A DNA stretch of 64,000 nt from CGIF01 sp031673915 (lineage in GTDB: Bacteria > Bacillota_I > Bacilli_A > Mycoplasmatales > CGIF01), in contig CP125277.1 of the NCBI GenBank assembly GCA_031673915.1, positions 62,001 to 126,000 of the forward strand, read 5' to 3'. Every line of letters starts with the position of its first letter. Within the stretch, counting starts at the first letter, position 1. The position numbers and the translations under genes were made by a program. The notes below the pieces were generated by a model, which worked only from the letters and a program-made list of their open reading frames with translations, made no database searches and had not been told where the DNA came from. Below, in pieces: positions 20,224 to 28,521 of the stretch.

Positions 20224-21600
20224 TTAATCATAAGACTGAATATATTCATATTTATTTTTTATCTGATTAAATAATTCAATTCCGATGCTAACTCCATTAA
20301 ATCAATTAATGAAAGAAGGATAATTTCTTTTTGAAAACTTATTATTAGAAGAAAAATCTTCATCAAAAAAAATTTGATCAAAAAAGAAATTAAGAACTAT
20401 TACAAAAATACTTCATATAAGAATAAGTTTATTTATTACTTTTCTTATCAATTTTTCAGTATAACTTCCAGAAGGAATCCCATCAAAGTAAATTCCTCTT
20501 TTTCTTAAATCATCACTTATTTCTTTAGGCTTAACTTGAAAGTTATAAATTAACATTCAATTAGAAAGAAAAGAAACAATTAAATAAGTTGGAAATGATA
20601 AATAAAATTTAGAATTTCTGTTGCTAATTTTTGAAAAAACATCTCTAAAATTTGACTTTTCATTATTTAAAGCTAAAAATGATTGATAAAAAATAGGAGA
20701 ATCAGTTTTAAAAGAGTTTAAATTTTGACTAGAATTTTTAAAACTATCAATAAAAGGTTTTTTTTCTTGAGATAAAAACATTGAACTAATATGATAAATA
20801 AAATTTATAATTCAACTAAGTTGAATTAAATTCATAAGTCCAAAACTCATTTTAAAACCAAATTTAAAACGATTATTATCTAATAAATTATTATTATTAA
20901 AGTAGATATTATTAGTTTCAACAGGAACCTCTCATTTCAAATTAGAAATTCAAGAAAAGATTAAGGTTAATAGGAATAAAACTGAAAGAGAAAATAATTT
21001 TCTTGAAAACAATATATTTTTAATATTAGTTAAAGAAAAAAAACTTAAATTTTCCTCAGTTGAAAGTGAAAAACTATTTTTCAACCAATTAACAGGAATT
21101 GTTTCTGTAAACAATACTAAATTAAAACCATTACAAACTCCATAATCACTAATTAAGCCCATAATTATTTCTAACAAACAATTAGAAGCAAAAAAAGCTA
21201 AATAAGTAATAAACATTGAATAATAAGAATAATTCTTATCATGCCAATAATAATATAATCCATATAAAGAAAAAATATTAGATTTTAAAAATTTTGATAC
21301 ATTAAGTTTTATTCTCTTAATTTTTTCTCCATTTTGATTATCATTATTAAATAAATAATTGTAAAAAGCAAAAAAATTTGATATAAAAAAACCAATTTGC
21401 AAGTGAATATTAATTCCTGAAGAAAAAATATTAATAGGGCCATTTGATGATTTTCCTAAAAAATATTCACCAGGAAAAGGAATTAAATACTTTCCTAAAA
21501 AGTAAATAAATAATAGAAAAAAAGTGTAAAAAAATGAAAGAAAAAAGTTTTGATACTTTAATCTAATTCTTTTAATTTTACTGCTATTATTATCTTGCAT
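20224..21600 (-). CDS. secY: Protein translocase subunit SecY, highly divergent
   Basis: Pore of the Sec translocon in the plasma membrane, 458 residues. It has many hydrophobic segments, a GLISDYGVCNGFNLVLF block (family: itergIGNGiSlIIf), WEVPVETN (family: r.iPvqya) and a C-terminal KPKEISDDLRKRGIYFDGIPSGSYTEKLI (family: nP.diAd.lkk.gg.IPGirPG..T..yi). The gene order rplO-secY-adk confirms it. The rest is strongly diverged, with Asn/Phe/Ser-rich periplasmic-side loops. Several UGA Trp codons split it under the standard code. It starts 6 nt after rplO. Confidence 0.9.
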
Positions 21601-21606
21601 TTTATG

Positions 21607-22017
21607 TTAAGATTTGATAACTTTTCCACCAGCATTTTCAATCTTTGTTATTGCTGAATTAGAAAAAGAATGGGATTTAATAGTTAAGCTTTTAGTCAAA
21701 TCTCCATTTCCTAAAACTTTTGTTTTCTTCTTATCAAGAGAAAAGTCTAATAATTGACCATTCAATATACTTTCATTTTCTTCTAAATCTTTTAAATTTA
21801 TTAAATTATAATCATAACCTTCATGAAAGAAACCAACTTTTGGTAATCTTCTATAAATAGGAGTTTGGCCTCCTTCAAAACCTAATCTAACTCCTCCGCT
21901 CTTTCTAGCGTTTTGTCCTTTAGTTCCACGACCACAAGTTTTTCCACGTCCAGATCCAATACCACGACCTTTTCTTTTCTTGTTCTTTGTTAAAGGAATA
22001 ATATATTTATCAAACAT
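21607..22017 (-). CDS. rplO: 50S ribosomal protein L15
   Basis: Late-assembling large-subunit protein. The 136-residue frame has RKGRGIGSGRGKTCGRGTKGQNARKSGGVRLGFEGGQTPIYRRLPKVGF, the unmistakable glycine-rich L15 N terminus, and an FSNSAITKIENAGGKVI end. I start at ATG 22017 (MFDKYII), preceded by AGGAAAAAG. A TTG at 22026 would add three residues and overlap rpsE. Confidence 0.96.
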   Translation of the reverse strand: MFDKYIIPLTKNKKRKGRGIGSGRGKTCGRGTKGQNARKSGGVRLGFEGGQTPIYRRLPKVGFFHEGYDYNLINLKDLEENESILNGQLLDFSLDKKKTKVLGNGDLTKSLTIKSHSFSNSAITKIENAGGKVIKS

Positions 22018-22019
22018 AA

Positions 22020-22511
22020 TTATCAATTATTTCTTTTTCCTGTTAATTTATCTAATGCTAAAAAAGAAGCTCTAACAACATTTAATTTATTATTAGAACC
22101 AATGATTTTCGCACTAACATCTTTAATTTCCAAAAATTTAAAGATAGTATTTAAAGAACTACCAGCCTTTATTCCATTACCTAACGGAGCTGGCTTTATC
22201 ATTATTTTTGTAGCTTTAAATTTAAAGAAAATATCATGAGGAACTGTACGAGTTTCATTAGGAAAATAACTAACTAAATTTTTCTTGGCTTTTCTTACAG
22301 CTTTTTTAATTGCAGAAGAAACTTCATTTCCTTTTGCACATGCAAATCCAATGGCTTTTTTCTTATCATCTTTAACAAGCATTAAAACAGAAAAATGAAA
22401 TCTTCTTCCACCCTTTGTTACTTTAGTAACTCTTTTTAATTGCAGCATTTCTTGCTGAATAAAATCTTCACTTTTATTATTATCTAAAAAAGTCTTTTTT
22501 TCTTTTTTCAT
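22020..22511 (-). CDS. rpsE: 30S ribosomal protein S5
   Basis: Small-subunit protein involved in decoding fidelity and helicase activity at mRNA entry. The 163-residue frame has the double-stranded-RNA-binding start (LKRVTKVTKGGRRFHFSVLMLVKD) and the GTVPHDI block (RTVPHDIFFKFKATKIMIKPAPLGNGIKAGSSLNTIF). At its end TGA at 22023 is read as Trp and the true stop is TAA at 22020. The ATG overlaps the rplR stop by one base. Confidence 0.96.
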
Positions 22512-22891
22512 TAAAAATTAATTCCTAACTTTCTCATTGCTTCACAAAAAACTTGAATCTTTCCGTGATAAATATAACCATTTCTATCAAAAACAATATT
22601 ATTAATATTTTTATCAGCAAGAAGTTTAGCAAATTCTAATCCTAATTTCTCAGCATACTGCTTAGAATTTAAATTCACTATTAATTCAGAATTTTCTTTC
22701 TTATTATCAATTCCTAAATTACGAGTACAAAGATAAATTAAAGTTTTTTGATTAGTGTCATCAATTGCTTGAGCAGTTAAATAACGATTTGATTTAGAAA
22801 TTATAACGCGAGGTCTTTGCAAATCTCCTAATATTTTCTTAGTTCTATTTTTTCTAATTTGTCTATGCTGTTGACGATTGAAATTTGACAT
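22511..22891 (-). CDS. rplR: 50S ribosomal protein L18
   Basis: Binds 5S rRNA in the central protuberance. The 126-residue frame starts MSNFNRQQHRQIRKNRTKKI and has RPRVIISKSNRYLTAQAIDDTNQKTLI (family: RprL.V.rSnkhiyaQiidd..g.tL), AEKLGLEFAKLLADKNINNIVFDRNGYIYHGKI and a C-terminal ALA-type REAG equivalent, CEAMRKLGINF. It lies between rplF and rpsE. Confidence 0.95.
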   Translation of the reverse strand: MSNFNRQQHRQIRKNRTKKILGDLQRPRVIISKSNRYLTAQAIDDTNQKTLIYLCTRNLGIDNKKENSELIVNLNSKQYAEKLGLEFAKLLADKNINNIVFDRNGYIYHGKIQVFCEAMRKLGINF

Positions 22892-22899
22892 ATGTATTT

Positions 22900-23457
22900 C
22901 TACTTTTTAGCTTCTTTTTTCCCTGATTTTATCTTAATAGTTTCACCTTGGTAAAAAATTCCTTTTAAACTCTTAACAAAAACATTAGGTTTTCTGAAAT
23001 CTCTTATCTTAGAAGCAAACCAACCAACTTGTTGCTTGTCAGCGCCTTTTATAATTAACTTTGTGCTGTTTATACAATCAACAGTTAACCCAGAAGGAAC
23101 TTTTAATAAAATGTTATGAGAATATCCAAGAGAAAAATCTAAAATGCTATTATTTAAACTAACCTTATAACCAACTCCTTTAATATCAAGAACTTTTTGG
23201 TAACCATCCTTAACACCTTTTAACATGTTGTTAATAAGTGAATTCATTGTTCCTACAATGGCTTCGTTTTTTTCTTCTGTTTCAAAAACAGGTTTTGTTT
23301 TAATAGAATTATCTTCAATTATCAAATCAACTTGATTATGAATATCTTGAGTTAATAAATTATTACTATTTTTAACAATTAGTTTTCTTAATATTGAATC
23401 GTACGATACCGAAACATCTTCTGGAATTAGAAGAACTCTATCTGCAATTTTTGACAT
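22900..23457 (-). CDS. rplF: 50S ribosomal protein L6
   Basis: Large-subunit protein near the GTPase centre. The 185-residue frame has two L6 domains: LLIPEDVSVSYDSILRKLIVKNSN, then GTMNSLINNMLKGVKDGYQKVLDIKGVGYKVSL (family: GT.raLi.NMv.GVt.Gf.k.LelvGvGYrA), and the C-terminal IKGADKQQVGWFASKIRDFRKPNVFVKSLKGIFYQGETIK (family: .G.DKq.vGq.AA.IR..R.PePYKGKGIrY..E). It lies 8 nt upstream of rplR. Confidence 0.96.
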   Translation of the reverse strand: MSKIADRVLLIPEDVSVSYDSILRKLIVKNSNNLLTQDIHNQVDLIIEDNSIKTKPVFETEEKNEAIVGTMNSLINNMLKGVKDGYQKVLDIKGVGYKVSLNNSILDFSLGYSHNILLKVPSGLTVDCINSTKLIIKGADKQQVGWFASKIRDFRKPNVFVKSLKGIFYQGETIKIKSGKKEAKK

Positions 23458-23465
23458 ATTTTAAT

Positions 23466-23852
23466 TTAGCTAATAAAAAAGATAAGCTCTCCTCCCACTT
23501 TATTTTCTAAAGCTTCTCTATGAGTCATTAAACCTTTAGAAGTAGAAATTAAATAAACTCTTCTTCCTAAACAATTTTTTCTTATTTCTTCATTCGTAAA
23601 GTAAATACGTTGAGAAGGCTTTGAAATTCTTTTTAATTGATTAATAGTACTTAATTTATTAAAGTGTTTAATTTTAACTTTAATTTCTCTTTTGTCTTTA
23701 GTAACTCAATTTTCTAAAAGAAAACCTCTATCCTTTAGTTTTTCACAAATTAATCACTTAAACTTAGAAAAAGGAAAGGATACTTCGCGATAAGAACGCA
23801 TATTTGCATTTCTTATTCTTGTTAACATATCTGAAATTGGATCAGTTATCAT
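23466..23852 (-). CDS. rpsH: 30S ribosomal protein S8
   Basis: Primary binder of 16S helix 21. The 128-residue frame begins MITDPISDMLTRIRNANM and contains KRISKPSQRIYFTNEEIRK (family: kriSkPg.RvY......i) and the C-terminal LISTSKGLMTHREALENKVGGELIFFIS (family: iiSTs.GvmtdkeAr...vGGEvLc.vw). A UGA Trp codon breaks it under the standard code. It is first after a gap of about 350 bp that follows rpsN. Confidence 0.96.
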
Positions 23853-24203
23853 GATATTTTATTAATATTTCCTTATGAACTACTCTATTGAGTTTCTCTT
23901 TAATTTTGAAGGTCTGTTCTAAAACCTATTTTGCTTTAAATTACTTATCAGAATTATCTGAATTTTTTATAAAACATAATGAAGTTAAATATTCATTCAA
24001 ATTTGATCAATTAACATCAGTTTTAATGTTAATCAGAATAACTTGAATTAATAAAAAACTAATCAAAATTCTTTTTACTTTTTATTTAATAAAGATATTT
24101 GAATATCAATTAAAAAATAATTCTTAATTAGTTTTTAGTGCTTTTAAAGTAAAATTGACGAAGATAATAGTAATTACAAATTTACATTTCTTTTCAATAA
24201 TAT
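23853..24203 (-). promoter_or_regulatory. Gap between rpsN and rpsH with a TTTTTAGTG motif
   Basis: About 350 bp with no reading frame of note. It contains TTTTTAGTG at 24132-24140. On the minus strand the surrounding AAAAGCACTAAAAA and ATTAAGAATT match the copy at 28290-28312. The gap interrupts the otherwise contiguous spc operon, so rpsH-rplF-rplR-rpsE-rplO-secY probably has its own promoter here. Confidence 0.45.
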
Positions 24204-24389
24204 CTATCAAGAAGCTTTTTTAAATCCTGGAATATAACCTTGACAAACGAATGAACGAAAGCATATTCTACATAAAAGGTATTTTTGGAATACTGATCTA
24301 GATCTTCCACAAGAAAAACATCTTGTGTAACCTCTAACTTTAAATTTAGGACTTCTTTTTGATTTTTCTATAAGTGATTGTCTTGCCAT
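24204..24389 (-). CDS. rpsN: 30S ribosomal protein S14, zinc-binding (type Z)
   Basis: Small-subunit head protein. The 61-residue frame starts MARQSLIEKSKRSPKFKVRGYTRC and carries the two zinc CxxC pairs (CFSCG and CRICF), so it is the short Zn form. It ends GYIPGFKKASW: the final Trp is the UGA at 24207 and the true stop is TAG 24204, matching the family ending G.iPGvrKASW. The ATG lies 2 nt from the rplE stop. Confidence 0.97.
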
Positions 24390-24390
24390 G

Positions 24391-24972
24391 TTAATTTAAT
24401 GTTTGTTTATTTGTTATTTTAATCATTCCTTTAAATGGAAAGTTTAATAAGTCTAATAAATATTTATTTTCTACTTTTTCTTTAGAACTAAATACAATAT
24501 TAATTTGTAATCCTTGATTTTTAAAGATTAAATCATAAGGAACCTCATGGAATATAGTCAAATCTGAAACTCCCATATTGTAATTTCCATTTCTGTCAAA
24601 TCCACTTGGAGAAATTCCTCTTAAATCTCTAATTCTAGGAATATAAAGAAGAATTAATTTGAAAAGAAAATTTCAAGCTTTCTTCCCCCTTAGTGTAACT
24701 CTGCAACCAATCGGCATTCCTTCTCTTAATTTAAAAGCTGTAACAGATCTTTTTGCCTTATTAATTATAGGTTTCTGACCAGTAATTTTATTTAAAGCTG
24801 TTGCAGTATTATCCAAGAGTTGTTTATTAGTGGTTGCTTGACTTACAGCACTACTTATAACAATTTTTTCAATCTTAGTAACTCTTTCAGGAGAAGTAAA
24901 TGAAAATTTCTCCATTGAAGAATCTTTTATTAATTTTTGTTTATCTATTTGTCAATTTTCTACTTTTAACAT
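24391..24972 (-). CDS. rplE: 50S ribosomal protein L5
   Basis: Binds 5S rRNA and contacts P-site tRNA. The 193-residue frame contains RVTKIEKIVISSAVSQATTNKQLLDNT (family: vPkleKivlNmGvg.a..n.k.ld.a), ITGQKPIINKAKRSVTAFKLREGMPIGCRVTLRGKKAW, and the DFRGLS block as IPRIRDLRGISPSGFDRNGNYNMGV. Several UGA Trp codons break it under the standard code. It starts 3 nt beyond the rplX stop. Confidence 0.95.
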
Positions 24973-24974
24973 GG

Positions 24975-25219
24975 TTAACTCTTATTATTTTCTTCCCAAA
25001 GAGTAACATTTGAAATATGAATAGGGATTAAAATTTCTTTAGTTTTACTCTTCTCTTCTGCTGATTTTGAATTCTTCTTAACAAACTTTACTCTGCTAAT
25101 ATTTTCTAAGTAGACAACCTCTTTATTTCTATCAATTTTTTTATAAAACCAATAGTTTTATTAAACTTGCCACTAACTACTTTTACTGAATTTCCAGATT
25201 TTAATTTAAACTTTGCCAT
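24975..25219 (-). pseudogene. rplX: 50S ribosomal protein L24, one-base frameshift at an A7 run
   Basis: L24 starts large-subunit assembly and is normally essential. From ATG 25219 the frame reads MAKFKLKSGNSVKVVSGKFN then KTIGFIKK, the typical KOW motif. At a run of seven A (minus strand; T7 at 25136-25142) it shifts, and hits TAG after ten codons. Adding one A restores IDRNKEVVYLENISRVKFVKK and a good ending (ISNVTLWEENNKS) to TAA 24975, for about 81 residues. The gene is otherwise well conserved and keeps its place between rplN and rplE, so it is likely functional through slippage on the A run, or the base is a sequencing error. True decay is the least likely reading. Confidence 0.85.
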
Positions 25220-25224
25220 AATTA

Positions 25225-25596
25225 CTAAACAACCTCAGGAGCAAGTGAAAGAATTTTCTTATGTCCTCATTCGTCAAACTCACGAAGAATTGGAACGAAA
25301 ATTCTAGTTCCCATATAAGCTCTATCACCAACTTTAACAATAACAGCATAGTTTTCACTAAACTTTATTAAAGTTCCGTCTTTTCTACGAAAGCCTTTTT
25401 TTGTATTAACTATTAAAGCTGTAACAACTTTTCCTTTTCCAACATTAGCTCAAGGAATCGCTTTTTTAACAGTAGCAACAACTAAATCTCCGATATTACT
25501 AAATTTTCTATTAGATCCACCAAGACATCTTATAACTAAAAGTTCTTTTGCTCCAGAATTATCTGCAACAAGCAAACGTGATTCATTTTGTAACAT
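25225..25596 (-). CDS. rplN: 50S ribosomal protein L14
   Basis: Intersubunit-bridge protein. The 123-residue frame begins MLQNESRLLVADNSGAKELL (family: MIQ.eTrL.VADNSGAke) and has IRCLGGSNRKFSNIGDLVVATVKKAIP, KAGKVVTALIVNTKK-type core (GKGKVVTALIVNTKKGFRRKDG) and an ending FVPILREFDEWGHKKILSLAPEVV that fits L14. Two UGA Trp codons break it under the standard code. It starts 2 nt from rpsQ. Confidence 0.97.
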
Positions 25597-25598
25597 TT

Positions 25599-25841
25599 TT
25601 ATTTTTTAGCCTTCACTTTTACATCAACAACTAAAAACCTTTTTGTTGCAGAAAAAGGTCTAGATGGCTTTATATCAACAACATCTCCTAAACTTAATTC
25701 AAAATTCTCATTATGAGCTTGGATTTTTTTGTTAGTTTTAATAACTTTTTTATATTTAGGATGAGATTTATAGTAAACCACATTGACAGCAACTGTATTT
25801 AGATTTTTTTGTGAAACTACAACACCAGAAAGATTCTTCAT
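25599..25841 (-). CDS. rpsQ: 30S ribosomal protein S17
   Basis: Small-subunit body protein with an OB fold. The 80-residue frame has GVVVSQKNLNTVAVNVVYYKSHPKYKKVIKTNKKIQAHNE and GDVVDIKPSRPFSATKRFLVVD, corresponding to family G.Vvsdkm.KTvvV.ve....HplYkK...rskky.aHde...kvGD.V.I.etRPlSktKrw.v. It sits between rpmC and rplN. Confidence 0.96.
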   Translation of the reverse strand: MKNLSGVVVSQKNLNTVAVNVVYYKSHPKYKKVIKTNKKIQAHNENFELSLGDVVDIKPSRPFSATKRFLVVDVKVKAKK

Positions 25842-25865
25842 ATTAATTTTTAGTTAAGATTATTT

Positions 25866-26036
25866 TTAGCCTAATTTTTCAACTTTACCACTTTGATTAG
25901 AAATTTCTCGAGCAATCTCTTTTCTTATTTTTGCAATTAAAGAACGATTTTTCAACTCTCTAGATTGTGCATTCATCTTTAAGAAAAATAAAAGTTTTTT
26001 CTTTTCATCTAATGTTAAACCAGTATTTTGTTCCAT
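25866..26036 (-). CDS. rpmC: 50S ribosomal protein L29
   Basis: Two-helix protein near the peptide exit tunnel. The 56-residue frame has LTLDEKKKLLFFLKMNAQSRELKNRSLIAKIRKEIAREISNQ, matching the family's l...l..lk.ELf.LRfq.atgqlen..rik.vrr.IAri.T. It is placed between rplP and rpsQ as usual. It is shorter and less conserved than most L29 proteins, but position and pattern agree. Confidence 0.88.
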   Translation of the reverse strand: MEQNTGLTLDEKKKLLFFLKMNAQSRELKNRSLIAKIRKEIAREISNQSGKVEKLG

Positions 26037-26066
26037 CTTAACTTTTTTCCTTTTAAATTTATTAAA

Positions 26067-26498
26067 TTATTCTAATTCGCTTTTTTCAGCTGAATCTCGA
26101 ATTACAATTTTGCATTTCACTGGCAATTTATAACTTGCAGCCTTTAGTGAATTAATAGCTATATCTCTAGGAACACCAGTTAACTCAAACATTATTGTTC
26201 CTTCTTTAACAACAGCAACTCAAGAATCGATAGAACCTTTTCCTGATCCCATTCTAACTTCAAGAGGTTTTTTACTTTTAGGCATATGAGGAAATATATT
26301 AATATGCATTTTTCCAAACTTTTTAATATATTTACTAATTACTTTTCTAGTAGCTTCTATTTGATTATTTGTTATTCAATTACCTTCTAAAGCTTGTAAT
26401 CCATAATCACCTCAAGTTAAAAACTTATTTCCTTTAGCTTTACCAGTGTACTTTACTTTATGAGCGTATTTATATTTGGTTTTTTTCGGTATTAACAT
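26067..26498 (-). CDS. rplP: 50S ribosomal protein L16
   Basis: Organises the A-site region of the 50S. The 143-residue frame begins MLIPKKTKYKYAHKVKYTGK (family: ML.PKR.KyRk.hrg...g.a.g), has a UGA Trp in FLTWGDYGLQALEGNW, and later KPLEVRMGSGKGSIDSWVAVVKEGTIMFEL (family: P..k..l.tRMG.GKG....wva.Vk.G.ilfEi.g). Its first about 29 nt overlap the end of rpsC. Confidence 0.95.
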
Positions 26499-27174
26499 TG
26501 CGATATTCTCCTACTTCATTTCTGAAAGTTAGTATTTTCTTTCCTCTTTGTCTTCCTTTGTATATTCAAACAGAAATACCTATTTTTCCATAAGTAGCTT
26601 TTGCTTCTGATTTTGCAAAATCAATAATACTTACTAATGTGCTTAAAGGAACTTTTCCTGAATTTACTTTCTCTGTTTTAGCTATTTCAGATCCGTCTAA
26701 TCTACCACTAATTTTTACTTTTATTCCCTTGACTTCTTTTTGAGCAGTCACTTTACTAATAACAGTCCTTAAAGCAACTCTAAAAGGAGTTCTTGCTTTA
26801 ATTTTTGAAGCAATCAAGTTAGCAACGTATTGAGCATTAGAAAATACTTTTTTGATTTCAATTAAATGAATTTTAACATTGATCTTCTTGTTGTCAACAA
26901 TGTCTTGAACCCTTTTAACAATCTTTTCAAGTCTTTCGTTGTTTTTTTCTACTAAATAATTAACATTAGTAGTACTAACAAAAACAAATAATCCTGAAGA
27001 AGATCTTTCTATTCTAATTTGAATAACATCTCTAGAAATCGAAGAAATGAAATCTCTAATTAGCATGTCTTGTTTAAGAAGATCAGCTTGTTTCTTTCCT
27101 AATGAAAAATAATAACTGTTTCAACTTTGGTTAATTCCTAAGCGCAAAGCGTATGAGTTAGCTTTTTGAGCCAT
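26470..27174 (-). CDS. rpsC: 30S ribosomal protein S3
   Basis: Head protein lining the mRNA entry tunnel. The 234-residue frame starts MAQKANSYALRLGINQSWNS (family: MGQKvnP.g.RlGi...W.S), has the KH domain with IEIKKVFSNAQYVANLIASKIKARTPFR, and the C-terminal GIKVKISGRLDGSEIAKTEKVNSGKVPLSTL then ATYGKIGISVWIYKG (family: GikV.vsGRLgGaEiArsE...G.vPLhTLRAdIdY...A.T.yG.iGvKVWIykG). The canonical RAD-type motif is altered here (VSIIDFAK). UGA Trps are present, including VWIYKG. The C terminus overlaps rplP. Confidence 0.96.
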
Positions 27175-27531
27175 TTTATTTTTTTTAAACCTCTCTTTTG
27201 ATATGAAAATGAAATAGTGAAATATATCAGAATATTGTTTTGCAACTAATTAAGATTAATATCACAATTGACTCCAAATATCTTATTTTTATCTCTCATA
27301 ATTAGATAAATATTATCCAAAAAAACATTAAGATAAAAAATTCCTCGTATTATGAAGATGATTATTAATGATTCAAACAAACCTCTTTCAAAATAAAAAA
27401 TTTAAAATATTTTTTTTGATTAAGGAAAGTATTTTTATTTAGAATCAACTAAATTATTCTTTGAATTAATTTTAGCCTGTGTTTTGTTTAAATAAACAAA
27501 ATTAGAAAATTAACTTAGAAAATAACAAGAA
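27175..27531 (-). other. Gap between rplV and rpsC
   Basis: About 357 bp without a gene, inside what is normally the continuous rplV-rpsC junction. AT-rich. On the minus strand it includes AAAAAAAATATTTTAAAT near 27395-27420, resembling part of the repeated element at 18295 and 31346, but no TTTTTAGT core. A promoter is possible. Confidence 0.4.
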
Positions 27532-27879
27532 TTATTTTGCTAATAAAGAAATTGTAAGATGACATTTTCTTTGCTTAATTGTATCAGCACGACCCTTAGC
27601 TCTAAAGAATATTTTCTTCCTAATAATTCCCTTATCAACTTTAATCATATCGATGAAAATTGTTTTATTTAAAAAATTTTCATCTTCCTTGTTGTTATTT
27701 ATTAACTGCTTATAAGCACCTTGAAGGATTTTAAAAATTATTCTACTTGGTTTTTGAGGAGCATTTTGTAAATAGTATAAAGAAGGAACTACTTCTTTAT
27801 TTCTAATTAAATCTGCAACAAGCAGCATTTTTCTAGGAGAAATAGATATTTGTTTACTTTTTATTAATAAAGAATTCAT
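27532..27879 (-). CDS. rplV: 50S ribosomal protein L22
   Basis: Lines the peptide exit tunnel. The 115-residue frame contains ISISPRKMLLVADLIRNKEVVPSLYYLQNAPQKPSRIIFKILQGAYKQLINN (family: ispqKarLVadliRGk.v.eAl.iL.f.pkkaa..i.KlL.SAiaNAe.n) and a C-terminal block with IFIDMIKVDKGIIRKKIFFRAKGRADTIKQRKCHLTISLL. It lies 3 nt after rpsS. Confidence 0.95.
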   Translation of the reverse strand: MNSLLIKSKQISISPRKMLLVADLIRNKEVVPSLYYLQNAPQKPSRIIFKILQGAYKQLINNNKEDENFLNKTIFIDMIKVDKGIIRKKIFFRAKGRADTIKQRKCHLTISLLAK

Positions 27880-27882
27880 AAA

Positions 27883-28155
27883 TTAACGCTTTCCAGCTTT
27901 TCCATGAGTACCAAAAGTACGAGTTGGTGAAAATTCTCCTAGTTTATGACCAACCATATCTTGAGTGATAAAAACATTAATATGTTTTTTTCCATTATGA
28001 ATAGCTAATGTGTTATCAACCATTTCAGGATGAACAACAGAACTACGAGATCAAGTCTTTATTACTAATTTACCTTTTTCTCGCAAGTTATTTTTTCTTA
28101 CCTTTTCCAACAAACGTTCACTAATGAACTGTTGCTTTTTGAGCGACCTTGACAT
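27883..28155 (-). CDS. rpsS: 30S ribosomal protein S19
   Basis: Head protein that touches the A-site finger. The 90-residue frame has MSRSLKKQQFISERLLEKV, IKTWSRSSVVHPEMVDNTLAIHNGKKHINVFITQDMVGHKLGEFSPTRTF (family: I.TwSRrStI.PeFvG.T..VhnGk.f.pVyvtenMVGHkLGEFaPTRtf) and ends GTHGKAGKR. The conserved W is UGA. It is first after a 366-bp gap that separates it from rplB. Confidence 0.97.
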
Positions 28156-28298
28156 TTTAAGTTTATTTTCCTACTATCCTTTTAATTACTAATTGTTATT
28201 TGATTAAACTATAATAATGATTAAAGATTATACTTTTCTCTGCACTTTAACTATTTATATATTAATTATATTTTTAGCTATAAGCAATTCTTAATAAA

Positions 28299-28334
28299 TT
28301 TTTAGTGCTTTTATGATAACAATGAAATTTCTTT
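28299..28334 (-). repeat. 36-nt intergenic repeat, copy B
   Basis: TTTTTAGTGC followed by a 26-nt segment identical to that at 18324-18349 (begins TTTTATGATAACAATGAAAT). 34 of 36 positions match the copy at 18314-18349. It lies upstream of rpsS. Confidence 0.8.
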
Positions 28335-28434
28335 ACAATTTTTTTTATTCTTAATAAAAAATCAAAATCTTTAATTTAAATTATATTAAAATGGAGCTAA
28401 ATTAAAGTTTTATGCTTTAATTAAAACAATTCAC

Positions 28435-28460
28435 CTACTTAAATTCAAAAATTTAAGTAG
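28435..28460 (-). terminator. 11-bp hairpin downstream of rplB
   Basis: CTACTTAAATT (28435-28445) and AATTTAAGTAG (28450-28460) form a perfect 11-bp stem with a CAAA loop. Only a weak T-rich tail follows on the minus strand. Confidence 0.6.
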
Positions 28461-28468
28461 AGTTGAAA

Positions 28469-28491
28469 AAATCACATTTTTACAAGTGATT
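28469..28491 (-). terminator. rplB terminator hairpin
   Basis: On the minus strand AAATCAC and GTGATTT form a stem that runs into TTTTTTC, an intrinsic terminator layout, about 30 nt past the rplB stop codon. Confidence 0.65.
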
Positions 28492-28521
28492 TAAAAAATA
28501 AGATAATGTTAACAACAAAAA

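Larger units (their letters stand above)
28156..28521 (-). promoter_or_regulatory. Gap between rplB and rpsS: two hairpins then repeat element
   Basis: No gene. In the direction of transcription it contains, after rplB, two hairpins suited to termination (28469-28491, then 28435-28460) and then the repeat element at 28299-28334. This layout, terminator then element then rpsS, is the clearest sign that the S10 operon is cut into separate transcripts. Confidence 0.6.
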
